This document shows positions 10,442 through 20,130 of a stretch of DNA of 20,352 nucleotides, one piece after another; positions within the stretch are counted from its first letter, which is position 1; every line of letters starts with the position of its first letter. The translations under genes and the position numbers were made by a program. This DNA is from Pilatotrama ljubarskyi (Eukaryota; Basidiomycota; Agaricomycetes; Polyporales; Polyporaceae), in NCBI GenBank assembly GCA_022385805.1, contig MU277700.1, forward strand, positions 24,616 through 44,967, given 5' to 3'. Below the pieces are notes generated by a model that did not search any database, had not been told where the DNA came from, and saw only the letters and a program-made list of their open reading frames with translations.

Positions 10442-10726
10442 TTAGGCTCGTACGGCCCGCACGACGTGGTATCGTGAGTGTCGTAGGCACACAAGGGACA
10501 GAAAAGCAGACTCCGCACGCAAGAACGCTCGAACACGCTCGAGAAGACGGCGGGAATACTTCCCGCGTGCGTTCGCGGCACGAAAGAGGCCCTTGATGCG
10601 CGACGGGAGCATGTCATTGGCCAGGAGGGAACGGAGAGTCCGGAGAGGGATCGACGGAGATCTGTCATGGGAACGACCCCCATTCTCTGCCCAGGGATTC
10701 GCGGGCCAAGTGGCACTCACGGGCAT
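10442..10726 (-). CDS. Doubtful small ORF, 94 aa
   Basis: An ATG-initiated frame of 94 codons ends at TAA (10442-10444). It begins 155 bp downstream of the stop codon of the ATPase gene on the same strand. The middle (SLLANDMLPSRIKGLFRAA and the following Arg/Leu-rich part) reads like an amphipathic basic protein and third positions are mostly G/C, but a second overlapping minus-strand frame (10432-10716, ending with a CPLC motif) is open over the same bases, so the coding frame is ambiguous. I do not recognise a family. It may simply be the 3' flank or 3' UTR of the ATPase gene. Confidence 0.22.
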   Translation of the reverse strand: MPVSATWPANPWAENGGRSHDRSPSIPLRTLRSLLANDMLPSRIKGLFRAANARGKYSRRLLERVRAFLRAESAFLSLVCLRHSRYHVVRAVRA

Positions 10727-10880
10727 CTGGACCTCGAAACATTGCGAGCACGTTGGTCGCGCACTCCGCGAGCCCCACTGGCGAGTTCATTTCAGAGGAA
10801 CGCGCGAGGCTAGTCGCGAACAGTACTAGTGGAGTCGCGCTGAACATGAAACGGGGAACGAGTGTATTGTTCGTGCAGCC

Positions 10881-13800
10881 CTATACCAGACGTGCGCCGC
10901 CTTTATCGACTGTGAGCCGGATGCGATCGCCCGCATCGACGTCCTTGAACTGTGAAGAACCATAGCAGTGAGGAACGGCCGGACGATAACGGTACGGAAA
11001 ACGCGAGGCTTGGGAGTGAAAACGCGTACCGTAAGCTCCCTAGTACGGTGCAAGCTCTCGATCTCGTCCACTCTGTCCCGTACACCATCCAACAAGTCGT
11101 CAAACCCTTCTTCGTGCACTACTTCTTCCGCAGCATGCAGGATAAGCCACGAGTCCGGAGTCACATCATGGTTGATCTGCGTGCATAGTGAGCATTCGAC
11201 ATGTTTCATGTGGACGAACGAGACTTACATCAATCGCGATGATGTTCTTGCGATCCAGTTCTAGTAAACGCCGGAGTGAGAAGGGCTCAAGTAAACCACC
11301 GCATACACATACCATCCATGAAGTCAGGCCGAGTCATGATCTGACGGCATTCATACTGGCGAACGGTCAGTGAAGGAACCCGACCACATCTAGACCAAGA
11401 CGCACGTAAGAGATACGAGGCAGCGGAATTTCGTCCAACTCCTCTGGCTTTGCCTCCCCGCAAGCGACTTCCTCTCGCTTCCTCTCCATCTCCTGCTCAT
11501 GCCTGCGCACAAACTCGCGCAAAAGGAGCCACGAACACGAGCTCCACTTCTGTTCGTCCATCACGTCGTCGTCGCAGTCCGGGATGAGCCCGATCTGGCT
11601 GAGCAGCCACGCTTTCTCGACGGCGAGCATGTGCCGCGCGTGCTTGACCATGTCCGGCGCCTTCGTAGCCTTGCCTAGGTAGGTGAGGCGACCGCCGACG
11701 ATCTTCACGACTTCGGTGAGCGTCTCGGGCGACTCTCTCTTCTGTCGTGCGTTCAGCCGCATGCGTCTAGCCGCAGTCAACGCGTCGTGGGCGGAAAGAT
11801 CGTATACCGAGACGACCTGAACGGGAGTGAACAAAATGCATCAAACAGTAGACGAATCGACTAGTTGCTTACGTGCATCCTGCTAGCGTTCTTGCCTGTG
11901 CGGACGGTCAGACCTCATAGTCCGAGTCTGTAAATCACTTACGCATGACGAAGAACGGCCAGAAGTCATCTCTGCAGATCAGTCAGCCATTGCCTTTTTG
12001 ACGCGGCGCAGCAGCAAAGATCCCTCACGAGCTAAACACCATCGTCAGGATACCTACAGGAGTACGTGAGTGACAAAGACAATCATTGAAGGCAGACACT
12101 TACCACTCGCGGCCCATGCTTCTGCGCGCTGCTGGAACTGCAGGAGCATGTTGCGGCCATCGTCATCGTGGTTGAAATAGTGCACATTGTTGAGCACCAG
12201 AATGAGAGGCTTGCCCGTGTTCTTCGCGTGCCGGAGCGCGACCTTCTCAAGCTTGTTCAGTGCTACATCATGCACCTCATCAGCCCCGGTAAATGGCACA
12301 GATCTATGCCCGTGACCGACCTCGTTCGATATCTAAGGCAGGTCCGCCTACGGAGGATAGATGGCGGATTACAATCAACTTCGATTGGGTTATGACGGCC
12401 CTAGACTGACCTTCTCGCGGATCCCGGCGTTGGAACAGCCCCGTCTGCGTGTCCTCGTTGAATTCGTAGTTGAGCGCCTTTCCCAAGCGCAGGCGGAAGA
12501 CTTCCAGGTCCGGATGGGCGTCGCACATCGCGACACCCTCGGCCTGCACAGCCTGCATCGCGTCGAGGATCATCGTCGTCTTGCCCGTGCCCTGAGGGTC
12601 ACAAGAGGCAATGATCAACGCCGGGCTCGCCCGCAGCGGAGATGACCACGGCGATGCGCACCTTGGGACCGAGCAGGATGAAGTAGTGGCCGACCTCCCT
12701 CCCTTGTATGATGCGGTCAATCAGGTCTTGCTCTTCGCGCCGCAAGTGCTGCGTCCAGGGGCCCTCGAGGTCCCATTCAAGCTCTTCTGTCCCTGTGGAT
12801 GGGGACGTTTCTTGTGGCTTCTTGATGGTGTTTTTAGCGAGCTCGAGCGCAGGATCGTACCCGGCGGCGAAGGCTTTCTCGATCTGACAGAGAGGCGACG
12901 TCGTAAACACATACTTCTCATCAATTAGCCTATGCCCGCACCTTCCACAGGACGTTCTCCTTGTACCAGGTCATGTAAACAATACCACCTGTGAAAACTG
13001 AGGGTGCACGTCAGCGTCAGCGTAGAACCGGGTCACCGAGAGGACCTTGCACAGAACGAAGTCAATGAGACGTTGGCAGGAGCAGACTTTGCACGTATCG
13101 CATCCGTGACACAACTTGACAGCTCATCACTCGTCTCTGATAGCTGCTGCCACTCAGCAATTCATCACCACGGACGAGAACCGCAAGTCGAGCGAGCATC
13201 CTCTTCATCGTATCTGAATGCCGCCCTGCTTCCCGGTGGGTAAACCGCCCTATTCAGGGCATACACAGGGTACCTGATAGGATATCTCGAGGATCGATCC
13301 AAGTGTCCTGTCTACTCATCCGAAATTTTGGTCCATTTTCGACCTCATGCTACGTAGCACTGGCCGCCACGAAAGCGGGGATGTCGTTGAAAATGCCACA
13401 TTGATCTGGAATCAGGCTATTTCTGTCAAAGAGTAATCATGGCCGCTCGTGAACGAGTAGTGATACAGCGTCGTCTTCCGGATGTTGTTAGCAGTACTAG
13501 TTGGATCAACGGCGCACTCCAACCACATGTCGTGGATGCCTTCGAGGACATCCAAAACATGTCACTGGGGCTACGCATAATAGCAAAGCATACCGGTCAT
13601 GCGAGAAAAGATGTGCTCACGGACTATGACACCGACTACGGTTGTTAGGACGGCATCTCTGACGCCATTCGCTCCGCCGCCTCCGGGTCCTCCCCAACCT
13701 ATGGAAGGACCTACAGGCGTGGAGGGAAGCTCGCCTGATACTGCCTCGGCTTGAACTTTTGCATGGACCATTTCTTCTGGAGTTTGTGGTACACGACGGG

Positions 13801-13933
13801 CATGATTGCTGAGACGTCGACTGCCGAGATTCGCAAGCGTCTGAGCGTTTGAAGTTCGGAGTCGCGCGCTTGAATAACTCCTGGGTAGCGTCGGGGTACG
13901 CGCGGTCTTCAACGGAGCTAGCAGTCGCAGCAT
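10881..13933 (-). CDS. Mitochondrial membrane-anchored AAA+/P-loop ATPase, 14 exons
   Basis: Exons (5' to 3', minus strand): 13633-13933, 12942-12988, 12662-12883, 12411-12591, 12321-12347, 12104-12262, 12029-12053, 11943-11971, 11873-11895, 11406-11816, 11313-11355, 11229-11260, 11030-11176, 10881-10949. The joined frame is 571 aa with no stop. The N-terminus (ATG at 13933) is rich in Arg/Ser/Leu with no acidic residue in the first ~45 positions, as in a mitochondrial presequence. A Gly-rich linker and one membrane segment (about 93-110) follow, ending in GGIVYMTWYKENVLWK. Walker A is GPKGTGKT (about 188-195). The Walker-B position reads LILVLNN (279-285), with Asn-Asn in place of the usual Asp-Glu. 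The C-terminal third, containing WLLLREFV and CRQIMTRPDF and ending FKDVDAGDRIRLTVDKGG, probably forms the winged-helix part of fungal AAA proteins of this kind. The overall plan recalls the inner-membrane protein Yme2, but orthology is not shown. The junction of exons 1 and 2 is the weakest part of the model. Confidence 0.85.
12989..13632 (-). other. Unusually long first intron of the ATPase gene (644 bp)
   Basis: The other 12 introns of this gene are 47-80 bp, but the frame from the presequence exon can only be joined to GGIVYMTWYKENVLWK across about 640 bp. The acceptor TTTTCACAG is strong. Two donors fit the same phase: GTGTCA at 13632 (giving VVG-GIVY) and the better consensus GTGAGC at 13620 (giving VVGVIV-R-GIVY). 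A tiny extra exon near 13549-13564 would also keep the phase and make a smoother membrane segment, but its donor is poor. The intron contains a perfect 12-bp palindrome at 13348-13359 and no ORF I can support. Confidence 0.6.
13348..13359. repeat. Perfect 12-bp palindrome TGCTACGTAGCA
   Basis: A fully self-complementary 12-mer lies in the long first intron of the ATPase gene. It might mark an inserted element or a protein-binding site, or be chance. Confidence 0.7.
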
Positions 13934-14473
13934 AGCTGTATGTACAGACTACACGTCATGCAGACCTTCGCAAGGTGTTTGTGGTCTTGTGAATGGGAGA
14001 AGACAAGAGCTGCTGCGTCGAGGCATGTTGCAGTTCACAGCCATCATGACGGCAGCCACAGCTGTGGCCAAGCCAGGTTCGCCTTGCACCGCCACTCGGC
14101 AGGTCAGATCTGCAAACATATCGTACGCTCTCATACGTGGAGTGCAATTTGTATCTACAGAATACTAAAAGTCTTCTGAACGACTCGGAAAGGAGAATGT
14201 CATCGCGAACAGTCGAATGTGTATACAGCTCAGAGTCATAAACATGGGCGCTCTCCCTGGGCGCGTGATGTCGGGGTTTCAATAATTGTTGCTCGAGCTT
14301 ACTCAGATAAGACCTGTTGAAACCCCGATTACTGGTAGCTGCAGTTTCATTACCAGTGTAAGTCGCTTGGTAATCGAAGTGAATTGCATTCAGCAGCGCA
14401 TTGACCGTGGCAATAGCCGTGGTTGCATCACGCCTCCTTGCCTCTGAACCACCACCCCCGCACCTCCCACCCC
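13934..14473. promoter_or_regulatory. Divergent promoter between ATPase and NAB2 genes
   Basis: The 540 bp separating the start codons of the two divergent genes holds no ORF with a coding look and must contain both core promoters. The NAB2 side carries nested inverted repeats (14271-14376). A C/CT-rich leader (CACCTCCCACCCC) precedes the NAB2 ATG, which has G at +4. I see no clear TATA box for either gene, as is common for housekeeping fungal genes. Transcription start sites cannot be placed. Confidence 0.65.
14271..14328. repeat. 12-bp inverted repeat in divergent promoter
   Basis: TCGGGGTTTCAA (14271-14282) and its exact reverse complement TTGAAACCCCGA (14317-14328) flank a 34-nt spacer. 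Overlapping shorter pairs follow: ACTGGTA (14331-14337) with TACCAGT (14351-14357), and CGATTAC (14326-14332) with GTAATCG (14370-14376). The cluster lies 100-200 bp upstream of the NAB2 start, so it may be a regulator-binding region or a cruciform-forming segment. Confidence 0.75.
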
Positions 14474-16718
14474 ATGGCGTTTGGCCTCACTATCGGCACG
14501 GAGCGTGCCACTGCGCTGCAGGTAAGGTTGAGAGGCTGCTTATACTGCGACATGCGCTGATTTGCATGCAGAATGCCATCCAAGACGAGCTAATGAAGCG
14601 AGGGTTCAGCCCCGAAGCTGGTGAGTGTAAACAGATTCAACCACTCTCAAAGCTGACCATGCGAAAAGATCCCGTCATGGCCGAGTACATCACTATAATG
14701 ATCATCAACAACAAAACGCCAGGTGTGTATTCATGCTCGTATGTCGAAGCACGCGTCCTAATATCCGCCCAGCCCAGATCTCGTCAGAATTGGAAGACTG
14801 TAAGTGTCATTCGTGCTCTGCATCTAAGTCTGTACTGAGGAATCGTTGTTTGTGATAAGTAATTGGCTCCGATTTCGGTGAGTACTCTTTTGGTCGCTGC
14901 ATGTGCAGAGCTGACATTTTCGCAGACACTAGCTTTGTCGATTGGCTCTTCGCAGAGGCGGCTAAGGGCGCGCCAGAGTCTGAAGCCCCCACTCCAGTCC
15001 CAGTCCCAGTTCCCGCCGAACCGTCTACCTCAGCTCAACCCCCGAAACGCGAATCTCCCCCTCATCTACCGATCGACGCACAGAGAAGACCACCAAGCGG
15101 GCCCCGTGCAGGCGCTCCCATCTACCAACGAGCAATCTCTCAAGCTGTACCCTCCACCTCTCCCTCTGCTCAGAAGCGCACCGCCTCCGCTCGCTCGCCT
15201 TCTCCGTCCGGGCCCCCCTCAAAGTCAAGACGCATGGACCTCCCTACCGGTCCTCGCGCTATGCTTCGCGACGGTCCGGGCGGTCACGGCCCAGGCGGTG
15301 GCAACGCACGCAGCCTCTTGGATCGAGTCGGCCCAGCACGGGGCGGGCACGGTCCACCCTTCAATCCTCACGACGACGTCCAGGCGCGCATAGACAGCAT
15401 TACGAACGGCTCCCCCGACCCGAACATGATGATGATGAACGGCGCGTTCCCCATGAACGGCATGCCGGGCATGGACATGGCCGCGATGAGCATGGCGAAC
15501 CCGATGATGCTCCAGGAGCTGATGATGAACCAAATGGCGATGATGTCGCAGATAGCGGGCGCGATGGGCATCCTGCCGCAGGGGCAGTTCATGAACGGTG
15601 CGTTCCCGCCGATGCAGCCTGGGATGGGCGGAGACATGGGCGGGTTCAATGGGATGCCTGGTGGGATGCCGCAGGGAGGACCCGAGGGGCCCGGGGGCCG
15701 GGGTAGAGGACGTGGGCGGGGAGGGCCTACGCGGGGGGCTGGTCGTGGGCGGGGTGGTCACGTCGGCCATCACACAAATGAGGCACCTGCAGGCAACGGT
15801 GGACCGAGTTCCGGTGCTCCAACACAACCCGTAACACCGACACCGGCCGCTGCCCCGGCCGCATCTGTGGTCGTCGCACCAGCGCCTATCGCGCCGCCGA
15901 CGTCCACGGGCTCTGTGCGCTCTGGGTTCGTGCCTCCGGAACGGCCTCTGTCGCCGACGCTCTGCAAGTTCGGCCTGAAGTGCACGAACCCGCTCTGCCG
16001 GTATTCGCATCCCTCGCCCGTCGCGACGCCCGAGAGCGGTGTCGTGCTTAGCAATGACGCGTGCGAGAAGGGGAAGGATTGCAAGGACAAAGACTGTATC
16101 AAGGCGCACGTCAGCCCCGCGGTGCTCAATCCGAATGGTAAGCCTTGCGCTTACGTGCCATTTCCGGAGCACTGTTCTCACCTCTTCTGTGCAGCCGAGG
16201 TGCCCAAACCCAGCACATTCGTACCGCCCGCCCCCGCTGTCCAGCAACAGCAAAACGCCGTGCCGTGTCGTTATGGCGCTGCATGCACCCGTCCCGGCTG
16301 CACCTTTGCGCACCCCGCTCGCCAGCCCGCCACCAGCCACTTCGCGCAGCCTTGCCGGTTCGGCGCTGGCTGCACGCGCGCGACGTGTCCGTTCCAGCAC
16401 CCGGAGGGCCGCGTCCTCCCGACGACGTTCCACCGCGGGCTCGCGACGAGCGGCGGGATGGTAAACGTGCCGACGCCGGAGACGGGCTCGATGGGTGCGC
16501 CGAGTCCCCACAAGAGCGTGTCGTTCAACAAGAAAACGGACGGCACGACCGCGAACGGGGCGGAGGTGGCGAAGACGGGTGGATCGACGAGCGCGGCGGA
16601 TCTGGAGAAGAAGGTGAAGGAGATGGAGGAGCGCAAGAACGAGGCGCAGAAGGCGATCGCGGCGGCGCAGGCGGGCAAGAAGGACGACGCGTCGAAGCCA
16701 GTGCCTATCTCCGCATGA
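14474..16718 (+). CDS. NAB2: Nab2-type nuclear poly(A)-RNA-binding CCCH zinc-finger protein
   Basis: Exons: 14474-14521, 14572-14620, 14669-14722, 14773-14799, 14860-14877, 14926-16137, 16195-16718; product 643 aa. The first ~80 residues (MAFGLTIGTERATALQ, then DELMKRGFSPEADPVMAEYI, ending SFVDWLFAEAAKG) match the helical PWI-like N-terminal domain of Nab2, which in yeast docks to the nuclear-pore protein Mlp1. A Pro/Ser linker with basic clusters (PPSKSRRMD) follows, then a Met/Gly/Asn-rich region (about 233-311) and an RGG box (about 321-346), the type bound by karyopherin Kap104 in yeast. Four C-x5-C-x4-C-x3-H fingers lie at 412-427, 445-460, 494-509 and 523-538. The C-terminus (about 603-632) is a charged Ala/Glu/Lys helix, probably coiled coil. 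Expected role: poly(A) binding, tail-length control and mRNA export. Yeast Nab2 has seven fingers; only four are visible here, arranged as two pairs. The last intron (57 nt) is in frame and stop-free, so an unspliced reading remains open. Confidence 0.9.
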
Positions 16719-17536
16719 GGCGAGCCGTCCATCGATCACTCCTGGTACCCGTCCTTATCGGTCGGTCTCGCATGGGCAGAGTCGGGTTGAAGGTCAATAT
16801 GGGGCTATGCAAGTCCTATGTCTTGGAGCGTCGTGGGGGAAAATGCTATCCTGTGTGTGCGGACTGACTGTAGATAATTTAACGCTGTAGTACTCTACCT
16901 AACCGACGGCGATACTCATCTGTGCTCTTGCTCTTCCCTTCTCCGTCCGTCTCAACCATCCTCGTCATCGCGTCTACAATCAGTGTCTACGTAGTAGCTA
17001 CATAGCGTCGAGCGGGAATGGATCTCCGAAGAAGGCCTGCCTCTGGGGGGCAGAACCTTTGGTTGCGCTCCAACCAGTACTGCTGTTGACGCGTGCTTCA
17101 AACGGACGTTCCGTTCTGTACGACTTGTCGTTCGAGCTGGGACATTGCAACGCATGTGTGACATTATGTGAGATAGCGACGAGACAGTACTATACATCAG
17201 GTAAGACGGGTAGTGAGTGGACTAAGGGGGAATAGAGCGACTATGGTATGAGTGACGGAGGTATCAGAGTGCATGGAAGAGGTACAATGGATCATAGCAT
17301 GTTGGCGTTTGAGAGCAGACATTAGGAAGCGGTGCATCGGGGAAGATAGGACGTAGATGGTATGGTTGAATCGTACGCTCGCGCGACTCGGCGAGTCACG
17401 GTGGATCGATAGGACTTCAGGCGGATCGCCAGCGGGAGGGAAGCGTAGGTCGACGAGAGCACTCAACAGGGAGTGGAGCAGGGAGTGAGGCGGCCCCGAG
17501 TGGGCGAATTCCGTCCACGAGTCGAGACACAAGGGC
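16719..17536. other. Convergent intergenic spacer
   Basis: 818 bp between the stop codons of NAB2 (+) and the FunK1 gene (-). It should hold the 3' UTRs and polyadenylation regions of both. A short AT-rich patch (GATAATTTAACG near 16873) could serve NAB2 3' end formation. Short frames here (for example 17197-17532 on the minus strand) have no coding look. No repeat or RNA gene was recognised. Confidence 0.55.
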
Positions 17537-20130
17537 TTAAGCCCCGAAGTGAGAAGAACCGCTGCGAGGCCGCTTGCCGTCGGACACCTCGAAAGTCTCT
17601 TCGTGGAGCCCGCTGCGTTTCATGCTACCCTTCGCGCTATCCACAATCGTGTCCTTCATCCGCACCTTCGTCTGCTTGTCCGGTCGATAGTTCGGATGGA
17701 GTTGATCGGACAGCTTGTCATTCTCGGGCCACGATGCTTCGACCAAGGACGCGTATAAGATGTGACCGAGAGCACAATGACTCTGAAGGTTGCCCGCATC
17801 CTTCTGGAGGCTTTCGCGGTTGAACACACTCGGCTTGCTCGGCTTTTCCAGGACTGTCGTGGCGTAGCGTTGAGACGCCGCGGCGTCAATGCCAGAGTCT
17901 AACACCTTGTTGGTTGTCAGCTTCTTCCGCTCTTTCTCTAGAGATCGGAGGGTGTATAGGGCGTAGAACCACTTCAGAATCTCGTCGAGAATGGTTCCGA
18001 TCGGGTGGCGTTGCTCGTCTGTGTAGGTGCGGAAGGCGTCCAGTGATTCCTCCTTCTTGTGCGCGGAGGGTCGGGCCGGCTTCATGGACATAGGCGTAGG
18101 GGAGCGGGGCCGTTGAGGGATCGGGGTTTCCCCACTCTGAGATGACGTGCCCGAGTGGGACGCCGTAGAAGAAGCCAAGTCTTCTGCCACGATCTGAGAG
18201 GGACGCTCACGAAGGAAGACAAGAGGCACGCGACCGATGATTGTGAGTTCGCCTATAGTGATCGCCTTGCTTTTGGCTTCGCCGCACATATACACCATGT
18301 GATCCAGGGTAACGCCCTCGTCGAAGTACGAATTCATGAACTCGCCGACATTTGAACAGTTGTGAGGAAGGTATCGGATAGCACACCATAGCATGGCATG
18401 GAACATCGACTCGAATTCGTCGGCAAGTTCCATTTGCTTCCCAGGATGGTCAAGTGCGTTCACGGACATGAATTGCCAGGTGCCCTGCAATATATTGTCA
18501 GCTACCGAGTGCCGACTGATACCAGAAGATGGTAGATCTTCACCGTCCGGTCGGGATGGCTTGGCTCCAGACCATACTGGTCCAATCGCTTCGAGAGCTC
18601 CCAGTCAGTAAGGAAGCCTTGGTATATCGTCTCCCCGTCGACGATTTTCGGCACCATGATGATATTACCGACGCTGATGTCTCGGTGCATGACCTTGGCT
18701 TTTTCGTAGGCGTCTTCATGAGCTATGCCACGTAATGAGCTCATGTCTGCAAAAAGACAGAAATCGCACTCACCCATCAAGCAATCCAGGAATACTCCAA
18801 CGAGCTCTTTCCCAGTACGGAATCTCTTCAGAGGCAAGCCTACCTCCTTGACGACAAGTCGATAATGCACGTGGGTTTTCAAGGGGCATCCGTCGGCGCT
18901 CTCGTGTATACGAACCCAAATATCTTGCGATAGGGTGCGTTGTTCATCTACGTCGCCATGGACAAGACCAGTGGGAATGTATACAACTCCCTTCTCATTG
19001 AGGTAGGCGAGGATCGCGCCCTCCTGCTCGGACCGAGGATGCCATAGCCTCCAGCAATCCTTGAGGTATACGAAGGGATGTTCTTCGTTAGTGAGGTCCA
19101 ACGCGACATAGCCGCGGGTCCCTCGGCCTACCACACCTGGCGCGATGAACGTGGGTTTGCCGACGAGGTATTCACGACGCTCCTTGTCCGCGCCGACCGT
19201 CAGCTTCCACCAAGGCCAGTCGGCGACGAGAGATTCGGCGAACAGCTCCCGCGCGTGATCGCCCTCGGACAGCTTCTTCTTCGCGCACTTCAACATGAGC
19301 TTATGATGTTGCGATTTCGGGAGAACGCGGCAAGCGGTAGAGTCGTGACCGCGCTCGTCGGCTGACGCGTGGGAGAGACGCCAGAGGAAAAGACCAAGTT
19401 CCTTGGGGTTCTTCTTGTACTCGATTACGGGAGAGAAGACGGCGCCAGAGCGGTCCCATCGGACGATACGCGCATCGTTGCCGAAGATGATGAGCGTATA
19501 GTGATGTGTGCGTTGCTGACGCTCGAATACGAGGGTGGAGTAGTTCATGATCTGACCGAGATTGTCCCTGCGCCGATCTGAGAAGGGTATTCCGGTACGA
19601 TCGTCAAATGGATCGTCCCATTTGTCAGAGATCTTGCACTCGATAGAAAGCTCGATGGTGGACCAGTCGGTGCGCTTGTCCGTGGTAGGGCGAGATTCCT
19701 TAGCGTACATCCCGCAGTCGATCTTCCTTCCCGAGGGATCTGCCCTGTCTGGGGTTGACTCAGTGGCAAAAAATTCATAATCTCCAAGTATGCCGCTCTC
19801 ATTGACAGCTTTCACCTTGAGGCTGGTCAGTCACAGCTTCGACAAAGCAAATTCGACCAGACATACCAATGGTGCGTACATGTCAGCTTCAAGTTTGTCT
19901 GTGGGCACGGCGTCGAACAGCTGGTCGAATACACGGTCGTCGGGTTCCTCGCCTCGAGGAGGTAGCCATTCGGCCATCATCTTGTCGAGTGGGAAGTTTA
20001 CCAGTTTGTGCATCATGGTCTGGCGAAGCTGACGTTTGATAGTAGCGGTCTTGGGCGTCTGTGAGGCAGAGAAGTTGTTGCTGAGGATGATCCTACGCGC
20101 AGGCGTAGCGTTGAGGGAAATGTCAGCCAT
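17537..20130 (-). CDS. FunK1-family protein kinase with PD-(D/E)XK-like N-terminal half
   Basis: Exons (5' to 3'): 19867-20130, 18774-19815, 18544-18722, 17537-18484; product 810 aa. The start at 20130 has a good context (GCCATCATGG). Kinase features: glycine-loop-like GRGTRGY (318-324), candidate catalytic Lys in VYLKDCW (Lys340), HRDISVGN (448-455), TDWELSK with DWE at 475-477 instead of DFG, GTWQFMS (496-502) and ADEFES (516-521). This order and wording (HRDIS..N, RTGTWQFMS, DE.ES) define the fungal FunK1 (Pkinase_fungal) family, which is expanded in mushroom-forming fungi and of unknown role. The N-terminal half contains KIDCG (Asp121), IECK (Glu147-x-Lys149) and QIMNY (Gln176-x3-Tyr180), the pattern of RecB-like PD-(D/E)XK nucleases. 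A Ser/Pro/Thr-rich insert lies at about 600-642 and the tail is basic (GKRPRSGSS). The intron 18723-18773 (51 nt) is stop-free and in frame just upstream of HRD; splicing it gives the family-like AHEDAYEKAKVMHRDIS. Confidence 0.9.

Noticed and set aside
10432..10716. Alternative minus-strand frame ending CPLCAYDTHDTTSCGPYEPKPE-like tail with a CxxC
   Set aside because: Only one CxxC, no start in a good context, and it competes with the equally open frame 10442-10726; neither can be called a gene with confidence.
12884..12941. Extending the ATPase exon upstream through a YVFTTSPLCQ reading
   Set aside because: That stretch is an intron: GTGCGG donor after NVLWK and CTCTGTCAG acceptor before IEKAFAAGYD give a continuous family-like sequence; keeping it would need a frameshift.
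13004..13243. Frames inside the long ATPase intron, including a minus-strand ATG frame starting MKRMLARLAV
   Set aside because: Short, no continuation in phase with the next exon, and weaker as a presequence than the exon starting at 13933.
15225..16739. 504-codon minus-strand open frame
   Set aside because: Exact antisense of the NAB2 main exon; Arg/His-rich translation caused by GC-rich codons of the real gene.
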